Under the pieces are notes generated by a model. It had not been told where the DNA came from, did no database searches, and saw only the letters and a program-made list of their open reading frames with translations. Below, piece after piece: positions 1-8,175 of a stretch of 53,734 nt of DNA (the stretch's first letter is position 1; the number at the start of each line of letters is the position of its first letter). Position numbers and translations under genes: made by a program. Origin of the DNA: Lachnospiraceae bacterium (GTDB taxonomy: Bacteria; Bacillota; Clostridia; Lachnospirales; Lachnospiraceae); assembly GCA_030524635.1 (NCBI GenBank), contig JAUNGG010000025.1, positions 1-53,734 on the forward strand, read 5' to 3'.

Positions 1-2
1 TA

Positions 3-149
3 ATTGCAACGCTGCCAACGCAGGCAGTGACAGGGGCATTGTCGGCAAAAGGATTCCTTTTCGGGGTGGTAATCGTGTGCATTTTTACGTTTTTTGCCTT
101 GTCTTTTTGGACATATGGTGTACACAGATATGAAAGCGCAAGCAGCTAA
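3..149 (+). CDS. C-terminal end of a membrane protein, probably an ABC-2 type permease
   Basis: Only the last 48 codons lie in the window; the frame is open from the left edge to TAA at 147-149. The residues form one hydrophobic stretch (about residues 15-37) followed by a short polar tail containing FW..GVHRYESASS. A final membrane helix followed by a tail of the type (R)RYxSAxS is common at the end of ABC-2 permeases, so this is probably the last helix of an export-type ABC permease. The downstream MutS2-like gene starts 27 bp later on the same strand, so the two may be cotranscribed. The family call is an inference from a very short piece. Confidence 0.4.
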   Translation: MATLPTQAVTGALSAKGFLFGVVIVCIFTFFALSFWTYGVHRYESASS

Positions 150-176
150 TAAGTTTTGGGAAAGAGGTGAAATAGA

Positions 177-2108
177 ATGGTTCAAACAGATAAGATATTG
201 GAATTTGATAAGATAAAAGAGATGTGGATGGAACTGGCACTTACGGAATGGGCAAAAGAAAAAATCAGGGATACCGTTCCCTGTATGTCTGAAAATGAGC
301 TGATGGCAAAACAAAGGGAAACAAGTGAGGCCAGGGATTTATTGGAGAAGAACGGAAATCCGCCGTTGGCTTCTTTAGATGGGATCAGGGAGTGTATTCA
401 GGCTGCTGTCAAGGGAGCCTGTTTATCCATCCCGCAGCTTGAAGATATGGAAAAAGCTTTAGTTGCTGTAATGCGGTTAAAGAATTATTTAAGCCGTTCC
501 AGACAGTGGGGGATTTCACTGGCATATTATGATGAGAATCTTGATTGTCTGGACAATATAAAAGAAACCATTAGCCTGCAGATCAGAAACGGCAGGGTAG
601 ATGATTATGCTTCGAAAGATTTAAAATCATTCAGAGATGAAATGGAACGAAATGAAAGAAGTATGCGGGAGAAGGCGGATGCAGTGATGCGGGCAAATAA
701 AGACTGCATGTCTGATAGTTTTAGTACCTTGCGGAATGGACATCTCTGTATTCCGGTCAAGAAAGAGTACAAGTATAAAATAAAAGGAACTGTGATTGAT
801 AAATCCTCAACTGGAAGTACATTATTTATAGAGCCGGTTTCTGTGGGGAAATATTATGAGGCATTGCAGCTTTCGCAGATGTATGCAGAAAATGAGGAAC
901 GGAGAATACTTTATGCTCTTTCAGCGATGATTGCGGAATATGCTGAGATTTTAGAACAGGATATCTGTACTATAGAAAAGTTAGATTATATTTTTTCAAA
1001 AGGAAAACTGAGTCTGGAATACGGGGGAACAGAACCAAAGCTCAATACTGATCGGTATATTCGATTCAAAGATGGACGGCATCCTCTTATGAATCAAGAG
1101 GAATGTGTGCCGCTTCAATTTGAAATAGGAAAAAATTTTGATGGTGTGGTGATTACCGGACCTAATACGGGTGGAAAAACAGTTGCTATTAAGACAGTTG
1201 CGCTGAATTGTATGATGGCACAATGCGGTTTGCATGTGGTGTGCAGGGAAGCGGAAATTTGTATGAACAGCAATTTCCTGTGTGATATAGGGGATGGACA
1301 AAATTTATCGGAGAATCTTTCTACTTTTTCGTCTCATATTGCGAATGTGCTTGATATATTGAAAAAAGTGGACAAGGACAGCCTTGTAATCATGGATGAA
1401 CTGGGTTCCGGTACAGATCCGACAGAAGGAATGGGAATTGCTATTGCAATATTGGAAGAATTACGAAAAAGCGGGGCATTGTTTCTGGTAACGACTCATT
1501 ATCCGGAAGTGAAGCAGTATGCAGACCGGACGGACAGGATCGCAAATGCGAGAATGACTTTTGACAAGGAAAGCCTGCAGCCTTTGTATCGGCTGATCAT
1601 TGGGGAAGCCGGAGAAAGCTGTGCTTTCTATATAGCAGGAAGGATGGGCATGCCGGAAGTCATGCTAAAAACAGCAATGATGGCGGCATATGGAAATGAG
1701 GAGCTGCCGGAGAATCTGAAGCAGGTGATTTCTGGCAAACGTTTGGAAAAAGAGAAGCTCCCAGGCATTCAAAAGAAGAAAGGGAAGCATGCAGCTTTAA
1801 GAAATGGCAGAGAGTTTCAATTAGGAGACAGTGTCATGGTATATCCAGATAAAAAAATAGGAATCGTTTGCAGGAAAGCCAATGAAAAGGGCGTGCTGAG
1901 AGTACAAATGGCGGACAAAAAAATATGGATCAATCATAAGAGAATTAAACTTCATGTAGCTGCGGAAGAATTATATCCGGAAAATTATGATTTTTCCATT
2001 ATTTTTGACAGTGTGTCAAACAGAAAGCTCAGACATCAGATAGACAGGGGGAAAATTGTGGAAGAACAGATAGTTATTGATGGCTTGCAAAATAGAACAT
2101 ATCATTAG
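177..2108 (+). CDS. MutS2-like DNA-binding ATPase without Smr domain
   Basis: A 643-residue member of the MutS/MutS2 ATPase group. The N-terminal ~300 residues resemble the lever and clamp region, including the segment GTVIDKSSTGSTLFIEP typical of MutS2. The ATPase domain follows: Walker A GPNTGGKT at about residues 328-335, Walker B with D407-E408 in IMDELGSGTDP, and the THYPE switch histidine at about 441. The C-terminal ~110 residues hold a small basic beta-rich segment (GDSVMVYPDKKIGIV) but no Smr nuclease domain, and the protein is clearly shorter than full MutS2 (about 780 residues). The start is set by AAGAGGTGA at 163-170. Mismatch repair should not be assumed; MutS2-type proteins act in recombination control or ribosome rescue, and the role of Smr-less versions is unclear. 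Confidence 0.85.
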   Translation: MVQTDKILEFDKIKEMWMELALTEWAKEKIRDTVPCMSENELMAKQRETSEARDLLEKNGNPPLASLDGIRECIQAAVKGACLSIPQLEDMEKALVAVMRLKNYLSRSRQWGISLAYYDENLDCLDNIKETISLQIRNGRVDDYASKDLKSFRDEMERNERSMREKADAVMRANKDCMSDSFSTLRNGHLCIPVKKEYKYKIKGTVIDKSSTGSTLFIEPVSVGKYYEALQLSQMYAENEERRILYALSAMIAEYAEILEQDICTIEKLDYIFSKGKLSLEYGGTEPKLNTDRYIRFKDGRHPLMNQEECVPLQFEIGKNFDGVVITGPNTGGKTVAIKTVALNCMMAQCGLHVVCREAEICMNSNFLCDIGDGQNLSENLSTFSSHIANVLDILKKVDKDSLVIMDELGSGTDPTEGMGIAIAILEELRKSGALFLVTTHYPEVKQYADRTDRIANARMTFDKESLQPLYRLIIGEAGESCAFYIAGRMGMPEVMLKTAMMAAYGNEELPENLKQVISGKRLEKEKLPGIQKKKGKHAALRNGREFQLGDSVMVYPDKKIGIVCRKANEKGVLRVQMADKKIWINHKRIKLHVAAEELYPENYDFSIIFDSVSNRKLRHQIDRGKIVEEQIVIDGLQNRTYH

Positions 2109-2152
2109 CGAAGAAAATTATCAAAAGCTCAGAGAAGCTGTGAAGTAGAGAT

Positions 2153-2177
2153 AATATCTTAGGTTAGGTAAGATATT
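2153..2177. repeat. Short perfect inverted repeat, 9-bp arms
   Basis: AATATCTTA at 2153-2161 and its exact complement TAAGATATT at 2169-2177 enclose a 7-nt loop, 45 bp after the MutS2-like stop codon. There is no T-run on either side, so it is not a convincing terminator; it could be a weak hairpin or an operator. Confidence 0.4.
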
Positions 2178-2236
2178 TACATCGAAGCAGTAGATTTTAT
2201 TATTAAAAGCGTAAAGCTGAAAATTATTTGTAATAT

Positions 2237-2287
2237 CTACAGAGAAAAATTGTAACAGGAAATTTGTTCGATAATTTTTCTCTGTAG
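2237..2287. repeat. Perfect 15-bp inverted repeat, possible terminator of the MutS2-like gene
   Basis: CTACAGAGAAAAATT (2237-2251) and AATTTTTCTCTGTAG (2273-2287) are exactly complementary with a 21-nt loop. The T-run lies inside the stem rather than after it, which is unusual for an intrinsic terminator. It is the only strong hairpin between the MutS2-like gene and the importer promoter. The interval 2109-2395 holds no convincing gene; both strands are A/T rich. Confidence 0.5.
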
Positions 2288-2395
2288 TTAAAAAATGATA
2301 AGGAATAGGAGGGATTTTGTGGGAAAAGTGTTGATTGTAAACTTCCATAATATGAGGTAAAAAAAGAAGTCTCAAACACACTATTTTATGGTATC

Positions 2396-2424
2396 TTGAC
2401 ATACCGGGATAAAAAAGCTATACT
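2396..2424 (+). promoter_or_regulatory. Promoter of the ABC importer operon
   Basis: Perfect -35 TTGACA (2396-2401), 17-bp spacer, and -10 TATACT (2419-2424). Predicted transcription start is near 2431, which leaves a leader of about 190 nt before the first gene. Confidence 0.75.
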
Positions 2425-2429
2425 GTAAG

Positions 2430-2606
2430 GGTCTGCCCAAGCAGACCATGAAAAGCAGAAGCTTTTGATTTTGATGCAGCTCCATTCTTTCACCGTTGCG
2501 GTTGCACTGGATTTATGTTTGCGTATAAGCTATGAAGGCTTAAGCTGTTTGAAGACAGCTGGCTTTCATAGCTTTTTGATTATATAGGGCGCGGCTTCTG
2601 CGCCGA
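2430..2606 (+). promoter_or_regulatory. Structured leader with intrinsic attenuator ahead of the importer operon
   Basis: The leader starts with a GGTCTGC/GCAGACC hairpin closed by a CCAA loop (2430-2447), then AAAAGC/GCTTTT (2451-2466), then about 60 nt of less structured RNA. A strong compound hairpin follows: AAGCTATGAA (2527-2536) pairs with TTCATAGCTT (2565-2574), with an inner AGCTGT/ACAGCT stem, and runs directly into TTTTT at 2573-2577. A last GGCGC/GCGCC stem lies at 2588-2604, just before the ribosome site. A promoter, a structured 5' domain and a terminator before the first codon is the architecture of a riboswitch or attenuator. It matches no class that I recognise. Confidence 0.5.
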
Positions 2607-2624
2607 TTTATTTTGGAGAATATT

Positions 2625-3644
2625 ATGTATAGATACATTGGAAAACGTTTGATTCAGCTTATTTTTGTCCTGCTGGGGGTGACGTTCCTTACCTTTGCGG
2701 TCACCTCCGCAGCGCCCAGTGATGCGGCGGAAATGTCTTATCTGTCAAAGGGCTTTACGCCCAGCGCGGAGCTTCTGGAGGAAACCAGAAAGGAGATGGG
2801 GCTTAAAGATCCGCTGCTGATCCGCTATGCAAGATGGCTGTCAGATGCCCTTCACGGCGATCTGGGACAGTCCTACTCTTATGAGGAGAGCGTACTGGCA
2901 CAGTTAAACAGAAAGCTTCCCGGTACGCTTCGGCTGGCAGGGGCTGCCCTGGTGCTGATGCTTCTGATCGCGTTTCCCTTGGGAATTCTTACTGCAGTTT
3001 ATAAAAATTCGATTGTGGATTATGCGGTCCGGCTGATCACCTTTGTAGGAAACTCCATTCCTAATTTCTGGCTGGCATTGATTCTGATGTTTGTGCTGGC
3101 AGTGAAGCTGAAATGGTTTCCAGTGATCGGATCGGATGACTGGTACAGTATGATTCTGCCCATGGTGACGTTAGCGGTTCCCCTGGCCTGCAGCTATATC
3201 CGGCAGATCCGGGTAGCCGTTCTGGAGGAGCTGTCTCAGGAGTATGTGACAGGGGCAAGGGCCAGAGGCCTATCGGAGCGGCGGATCATGTTTTGTCATG
3301 TTCTGCCGAATTCTCTGGTTCCTGTTATCACGCTGATCGGGCTTTCCATTGGCCATCTCCTGGGCGGCGCGGCCATTATCGAAACCATATTTTCCTGGCA
3401 GGGGATTGGAAATATGGTGGTGGAGGCTATTCGGAACCGGGATTATCCGGTTATTCAGGGATACGTGATCTGGATGGCACTGATCTACGTTCTGATCAAT
3501 CTGGCAGTGGATATCGCCTGTCATCTGATGGATCCGCTGCAGAGAAGGCGTCTGAAGGGGAATGGAAAAGCAGATGGGGCAAATGGTTGGCACATAAATA
3601 AGCCAGATACTGGTTTTCAGAAGGAAATGGAGTGTAAGAGATGA
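2625..3644 (+). CDS. ABC importer permease, DppB/NikB type
   Basis: A 339-residue inner-membrane permease of the peptide/nickel importer family. It starts MYRYIGKRLIQLIFVLLGVT, the usual first helix, and has about six membrane segments with the cytoplasmic EAA loop around residues 195-220 (EYVTGARARGLSERRI). An upstream TTG at 2613 is in frame but overlaps the GGAG ribosome site at 2615-2618, so ATG 2625 is the better start. It is the first gene of a five-gene operon (two permeases, binding protein, two ATPases) and overlaps the next gene by 4 bp. Substrate is not readable from the sequence; nickel, peptides or another chelate are all possible for this family. Confidence 0.88.
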   Translation: MYRYIGKRLIQLIFVLLGVTFLTFAVTSAAPSDAAEMSYLSKGFTPSAELLEETRKEMGLKDPLLIRYARWLSDALHGDLGQSYSYEESVLAQLNRKLPGTLRLAGAALVLMLLIAFPLGILTAVYKNSIVDYAVRLITFVGNSIPNFWLALILMFVLAVKLKWFPVIGSDDWYSMILPMVTLAVPLACSYIRQIRVAVLEELSQEYVTGARARGLSERRIMFCHVLPNSLVPVITLIGLSIGHLLGGAAIIETIFSWQGIGNMVVEAIRNRDYPVIQGYVIWMALIYVLINLAVDIACHLMDPLQRRRLKGNGKADGANGWHINKPDTGFQKEMECKR

Positions 3645-4462
3645 GAAAAAAACGGAACTGGAGCCGGATCCGGTTTTTTATGATCCTTGGCATTGCTCTT
3701 TTCCTGATTCTTCTGGCAGCCTTCAGCAGTCAGCTTGCGCCGATGGATCCGCTGGAAACCAACTTCAGGGAATCCCTGCAGCCCCCTGGGGCCGGTCATC
3801 TGTGCGGAACCGATAAGCTGGGGCGTGATGTATTTTCCAGGATCCTGTGTGGGGCAGGAAACTCCTTTTTCCTCACCTTTTTCATGGTGCTTCTCGTCAC
3901 AGTGATTGGGACGGCAATTGGGCTGGCAGCGGGATATCTGGGACGGGCAGCGGATACCATTTTAATGCGTTTGATTGATGTTCTTCTGGCATTTCCAGAC
4001 TCGGTGTTTGCCATCGCGGTGGCCGGAATCATGGGTGCAGGGATCTTTCATACGGTGCTTGCCCTGGCTCTGGTGTGGTGGACGAAATATGCCAGGCTGA
4101 CCCGCAGTATGGTGGCCAATATCCGGGAAAAGGAGTACATCATCGAGGCCAGGTTCGGCGGGGCCGGAGATTTGAGGATTTTGGGGAAATACATTCTTCC
4201 TAATATTCTGCCGCAGATCATCATTATGTCAGCGCTGGATGTGGGCGGAATGATGATGTCTCTGGCTGGTCTTTCCTTTTTGGGGCTGGCATCTCAGCCT
4301 CCTGCACCGGAATGGGGTTCCATGCTGTATGAGAGCCGGCAGTATATGCAGACAGCCCCATGGATGATGATTTTCCCCGGCCTGGCGATCCTGCTTACAG
4401 TGATTGTATTTAACCTGCTGGGAGACAGCGTGCGGGATCTTCTGGATCCGAAGGGGCAGTAA
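3641..4462 (+). CDS. ABC importer permease, DppC/NikC type
   Basis: A 273-residue second permease, partner of the preceding one; the ATGA overlap indicates translational coupling. It shows the N-terminal helix, the conserved GTDKLGRDVFSR motif of DppC/OppC proteins at about residues 52-63, and the LAGLSFLGLASQPPAPEWG signature near residues 208-226. The EAA loop reads IEARFGGAGDLRILGKYILP. Length fits the family. With its partner it should form the heterodimeric channel that receives substrate from the lipoprotein encoded downstream. Confidence 0.88.
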   Translation: MRKKRNWSRIRFFMILGIALFLILLAAFSSQLAPMDPLETNFRESLQPPGAGHLCGTDKLGRDVFSRILCGAGNSFFLTFFMVLLVTVIGTAIGLAAGYLGRAADTILMRLIDVLLAFPDSVFAIAVAGIMGAGIFHTVLALALVWWTKYARLTRSMVANIREKEYIIEARFGGAGDLRILGKYILPNILPQIIIMSALDVGGMMMSLAGLSFLGLASQPPAPEWGSMLYESRQYMQTAPWMMIFPGLAILLTVIVFNLLGDSVRDLLDPKGQ

Positions 4463-4497
4463 TTGCCGGGTGCTGCAGCTGCAAATATCGATAGAAG

Positions 4498-4524
4498 GTA
4501 ACGGTGAAGGCATCGAGCCGCTAC
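4498..4524 (+). repeat. 27-nt intercistronic hairpin repeat, copy A
   Basis: The element starts GTAACGGTGAAGG and ends GAGCCGCTAC. Its ends pair as an imperfect stem around an 11-nt loop containing AAGG. It matches copies at 11542-11568 and 45422-45448 at 16 of 27 columns in all three. It lies between the second permease gene and the binding-protein gene, in the sense orientation. Confidence 0.6.
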
Positions 4525-4600
4525 GTATAGAAGAATAAGGGCACCGGAATGGTATTGCAGAAAACCTTGGAGCCGGTACCTGGAAAAGAGGAACAAAGGT

Positions 4601-6262
4601 ATGAGGATAAATATGAATGGTCAAATAAACCGAAATCGTAAGATAAAAAAGAGATTTTTAAGATCCTGTCTGGCCTTGGCAGCTGCAGCCGGCATGGCAG
4701 TATTAGGCGCCTGTGGCAGCTCTGATTCTACTGCCGGGACAGACAGCAGCGCTTCGGAAGGCGGCCGCCACTTAAATGTTGCCTTATTCTGGATCAGCAC
4801 CACGCTGGATCCGGCGGACGGCTATAATGGCTGGGTATTGTCCCGGATCGGGGCAGGAGAAACACTGCTTCGGCTGGACATGGACGCCAGCCTGGAACCA
4901 TGTCTGGCAGATTCCTGGGAGCAGGCCGATGAGAATACCTGGGTGTTTCATATCCGGGACGGCGTAACCTTTTCCAACGGAAAGCCGGTGGATGCAAAAG
5001 CATGTATGGACGGGATCCAGCGTGCATTTGATCTCAATGACCGGGCGGAGGAGTATTTCCAGCTGGAGAGCATGACAGCAGAAGGGCAGACGCTTACCAT
5101 CCGCACCAAGGAGCCCTCCGGCGCTGTCTTAAATAATCTCTGCGAGCCCTTATTTACAATTGTGGATGTTCATGCAGAGGAGAGCGGGGCTGGAGGGGAA
5201 GCTTCCGGAGAAAAAGCAGAGGAGGCTTCTGCCCGCGGGGAAAAGCTGCTTGATACTGCACCAGTCTGCACTGGCCCATATATAGTCAGTTCCTTTGCCC
5301 CGGAATCAAAGGTGGAGCTGGTAAAGAATGAGCACTACTGGGACGGAGAGCCGGGACTGGATACCATCACCATCAATCAAGTGGCAGATTCCGACAGCCG
5401 GGTGATGGCCATGCAGTCTGGTGAGGCGGATCTGACCACCACGATTGACAATACCAGCCTGGCACTGTTTTCGGATGAAAGCCAGTATACGATTTATGAA
5501 ACCATTGGTCCGCGCGCCAATGTGGTTTATATGAACAACAAAAGCGGCTTCTTAAGTGACCTGGTTATCCGCCAGGCAGTATCCTATGGGGCGGACCGCC
5601 GGACCTATGCGGAGCTGATCGGCGGGGAAATGGGGGTAGGACTTTACTCCACAGCCCTTCCCTGCGGGCAAGACATAACCGATACTTATGCATGGAATCC
5701 GGAAGCGGCAGAGCAGCTGCTGGATGCAGCGGGCTATGTGGACACAGACGGGGACGGGATCCGGGAGAAGGATGGGCAGAATATCGTGCTTCAGTACTAT
5801 TTGTCTGCAGATCACGGCTCCAGCGATGCCACCATTATTGCCCAGGCCATTCAGTCCGATGTACAGAAGGTAGGGATCGGCATGGAGCTGGTACAGACAG
5901 AAAACCTGTCGGATATCAAATCCAGCCATAGCTTTGATTTATGTTCGGCCAATGACAGCACAGCGCCCACCGCAGACCCGGAGGTTTTTCTTCTTCTCCA
6001 CTATCTGACCGGAGCTTCCGCTAATTACGGGGAATATTCCAATTCGGAGGTGGATCAGATGATCCGTCAGCTTCAGACTGTTTTTGAGCCGGAGGAGCGG
6101 CAGAAGCTGGCACATGAGATCAGCCAGAGGATCCTGGATGATGCAGCCTGTCTGTATATCAGCTACATCAAAGGGAACACTGTGACCGCATCAAGGGTAA
6201 AGAACGCCAAGCAGTTTCCCATTGACTACTATATCATTACGAAGGATATTACGATTGAATGA
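4601..6262 (+). CDS. Lipoprotein substrate-binding protein, family 5 (NikA/DppA/OppA type)
   Basis: A 553-residue extracellular lipoprotein. A basic N-terminus and hydrophobic segment end in the lipobox LGAC with Cys38 as the likely lipidated residue. Family 5 landmarks include LADSWEQADENTWVFHIRDG near residues 104-123 and the repeated FSNGKPVDA/DRRTYAELIGG segments. A Glu/Gly/Ala-rich insertion of about 20 residues sits near residue 200 (ESGAGGEASGEKAEEA), not usual for the family. GAGGA at 4588-4592 supports ATG 4601 over the ATG 12 bp downstream. It is coupled by ATGA to the ATPase gene. The ligand is unknown; proximity to molybdenum genes is suggestive only. Confidence 0.85.
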   Translation: MRINMNGQINRNRKIKKRFLRSCLALAAAAGMAVLGACGSSDSTAGTDSSASEGGRHLNVALFWISTTLDPADGYNGWVLSRIGAGETLLRLDMDASLEPCLADSWEQADENTWVFHIRDGVTFSNGKPVDAKACMDGIQRAFDLNDRAEEYFQLESMTAEGQTLTIRTKEPSGAVLNNLCEPLFTIVDVHAEESGAGGEASGEKAEEASARGEKLLDTAPVCTGPYIVSSFAPESKVELVKNEHYWDGEPGLDTITINQVADSDSRVMAMQSGEADLTTTIDNTSLALFSDESQYTIYETIGPRANVVYMNNKSGFLSDLVIRQAVSYGADRRTYAELIGGEMGVGLYSTALPCGQDITDTYAWNPEAAEQLLDAAGYVDTDGDGIREKDGQNIVLQYYLSADHGSSDATIIAQAIQSDVQKVGIGMELVQTENLSDIKSSHSFDLCSANDSTAPTADPEVFLLLHYLTGASANYGEYSNSEVDQMIRQLQTVFEPEERQKLAHEISQRILDDAACLYISYIKGNTVTASRVKNAKQFPIDYYIITKDITIE

Positions 6263-7047
6263 GCGAGGCAGTAATTGAATTTCAGGATATTTCCATCCAA
6301 TATGGAAACCAGGAGCGTCCGGCAGCAGAGCATATCAGTTTTTTGGTGCCACGGCATTCCATTCTGGTGATTGTGGGGGAGAGCGGCAGCGGAAAATCCA
6401 CACTGCTTCGCTCCGTGATCCGCCTGCTTCCTGATGGCGGACAGATCACAGAGGGAAGGATCCTGTTTGACGGGATCGATCTGGCAGCCGTGGATGTGCG
6501 GCAGGTGAGGAAGCTGTGCGGAAGCCGGATCTCCACTATTTTTCAGGATGCAGGCCTTTATCTGGACAGCCGCAGAACCATAGGATATCAGTACGTGGAG
6601 GGGATCCGGTGCCATAAAAAGGTCAGCAGAGGTGAGGCAAAGCAGATGGCACAGGCCATGTTAGAAAAGCTGTGCCTGCCGTCGCCGGAGCACATCATGG
6701 CTTCCTATCCCTTTGAACTGTCCGGCGGCATGAAGCAGCGGACTGCCATCGCCATGGCTATGACCATGGCTCCGGAGCTTCTTCTGGCAGACGAGCCTAC
6801 CAGCGCTCTGGATGTGACCATTCAGGCACAGGTGGCGCGGCAGATGAAGGAGCTGAGGGAGCAGTTCGGAACCTCAATCATCCTGGTAACACACAACATG
6901 GGCCTTGCTTCCTACCTGGCAGATCATATTGCGGTGATGCGGAAGGGAAAGCTGATGGAGTGGGGAACCAGGGATCAGGTGATCCATCAGCCCCGGAGTT
7001 GGTACACCAGAATGCTTCTGGATGCAGCGCCGGAGCTGAAGCTGTGA
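6259..7047 (+). CDS. ABC importer ATPase, DppD/NikD type
   Basis: A 262-residue ATP-binding subunit. Walker A is GESGSGKS at about residues 40-47, the signature is LSGGMKQR near 154-161, and Walker B is LLLADEPTSALDV near 175-187. The H-loop histidine lies in VTHNM. It lacks the long C-terminal oligopeptide-transporter tail, which fits the NikD-like shorter form. The start overlaps the stop of the binding-protein gene (ATGA). It should pair with the second ATPase on the cytoplasmic face of the two permeases. Confidence 0.88.
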   Translation: MSEAVIEFQDISIQYGNQERPAAEHISFLVPRHSILVIVGESGSGKSTLLRSVIRLLPDGGQITEGRILFDGIDLAAVDVRQVRKLCGSRISTIFQDAGLYLDSRRTIGYQYVEGIRCHKKVSRGEAKQMAQAMLEKLCLPSPEHIMASYPFELSGGMKQRTAIAMAMTMAPELLLADEPTSALDVTIQAQVARQMKELREQFGTSIILVTHNMGLASYLADHIAVMRKGKLMEWGTRDQVIHQPRSWYTRMLLDAAPELKL

Positions 7048-7116
7048 CGGCACCGTGAGAGAAAGATAGATGAAAATGGGAAAAGAAAGAGCCAGGGGAA
7101 GGAGGACAAAAAGCTT

Positions 7117-8175
7117 ATGATGAAATCAGAAAATCAGCCCAGTTCCAGTCCGCTTATTCTGGAGCTGGATCATGTTCAAAAGGATTTTTCCACCGAAAAA
7201 AAGGAAAAGCTTCGGGCAGTCTACGATGTAAGCCTGAAGCTGTATGCTGGGGAATGTCTGGCTATTGTAGGAGAAAGCGGCTGCGGAAAAACCACATTGG
7301 CCAGGATGATCGCCGGAATCGAGCCGGTGACCAGAGGCAGCATCCGGTTTCAGGGAAAGGATATTACTCATCTAAGCAAACAGGAGCGGCGGGAGGTACG
7401 GCAGCAGATGCAGCTTGTATTCCAGAATCCTGCCAGCGCCTTCAGCCCCAGGATGAAGATCGGACAATTTATGAAGGAGCCTCTGCTGAATTACCATCTC
7501 ACCGACCGGAAGCATGCCCATCAGGAAGCTGTCCGGCTTTTGGAAAAGGTGGAGCTGGATGGCAGCTATATGGATCAATTTCCTCATCAGCTCAGCGGCG
7601 GCCAGCTGCAGCGGGTGGTGATCGCCCGGGCGCTGGCAGTTCATCCGGCTCTTCTGATCTGCGACGAGGCTACCAGCGCACTGGATGTGTCGATCCAGGC
7701 CCAGATCCTCCGCCTGTTAAAAAAGATCCAGGAGGAGGAGCACATCGGCATCCTGTTCATCTGCCATGATCTGGCTTTGGTTCAGCAGTTTGCCCAGCGG
7801 ATGGCGGTCATGTATTTAGGAAGCATAATGGAAGAGATGGAAAGCCGTCTTCTCTCTCAGGCGGTTCATCCCTATACCTGTGCGCTTCTCCATTCCGTGT
7901 TCTCCGTCCACGGTTCCAGGGAGAAGGAGATCCAGGTACTGGAGGGCGAGCCGCCCAGTCCTCTTAAGCTTCACAAGGGCTGCCCCTTCGCCGGGAGATG
8001 CCCGGAGCAGAAGCCAGTGTGTGCGGAACGGAAGCCGGAGCCTGTTTCCATTGGAGAAAATCATATGGTGCGGTGCTTTATGGAAAGAAAAACTATTCTG
8101 GCTGATAAAAAGCCGACAGCGCTTCCTCATCAAAAGGCTGCTTCTTGTAATAATAAAGAATATCTTCCTCTGTGA
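7117..8175 (+). CDS. ABC importer ATPase, DppF/NikE type
   Basis: A 352-residue second ATPase. Walker A GESGCGKT is at about residues 51-58, signature LSGGQLQR near 158-165, Walker B LLICDEATSALDV near 179-191. The C-terminal oligopeptide-transporter domain has the Cys cluster CPFAGRCPEQKPVC, which in relatives can bind an Fe-S centre or metal. GGAGG at 7101-7105 supports this start. The last 83 bp (8093-8175) overlap the 3' end of the convergent acetyltransferase gene, so the final ~28 residues are encoded antisense to it; they look non-conserved (QKAASCNNKEYLPL) and suggest read-through into a neighbour after loss of an earlier stop. Confidence 0.88.
   Translation: MMKSENQPSSSPLILELDHVQKDFSTEKKEKLRAVYDVSLKLYAGECLAIVGESGCGKTTLARMIAGIEPVTRGSIRFQGKDITHLSKQERREVRQQMQLVFQNPASAFSPRMKIGQFMKEPLLNYHLTDRKHAHQEAVRLLEKVELDGSYMDQFPHQLSGGQLQRVVIARALAVHPALLICDEATSALDVSIQAQILRLLKKIQEEEHIGILFICHDLALVQQFAQRMAVMYLGSIMEEMESRLLSQAVHPYTCALLHSVFSVHGSREKEIQVLEGEPPSPLKLHKGCPFAGRCPEQKPVCAERKPEPVSIGENHMVRCFMERKTILADKKPTALPHQKAASCNNKEYLPL

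Noticed and set aside
2121..2402. A 93-codon minus-strand frame in the gap after the MutS2-like gene
   Set aside because: No ribosome site, low-complexity aromatic composition typical of A/T-rich non-coding DNA, and it crosses two inverted repeats and the plus-strand -35 element.
2473..2499. A possible fourth, reverse-oriented copy of the 27-nt repeat
   Set aside because: It matches 13 of the 16 invariant positions but its end pairs do not form, and a match of this quality is expected by chance somewhere in the window.
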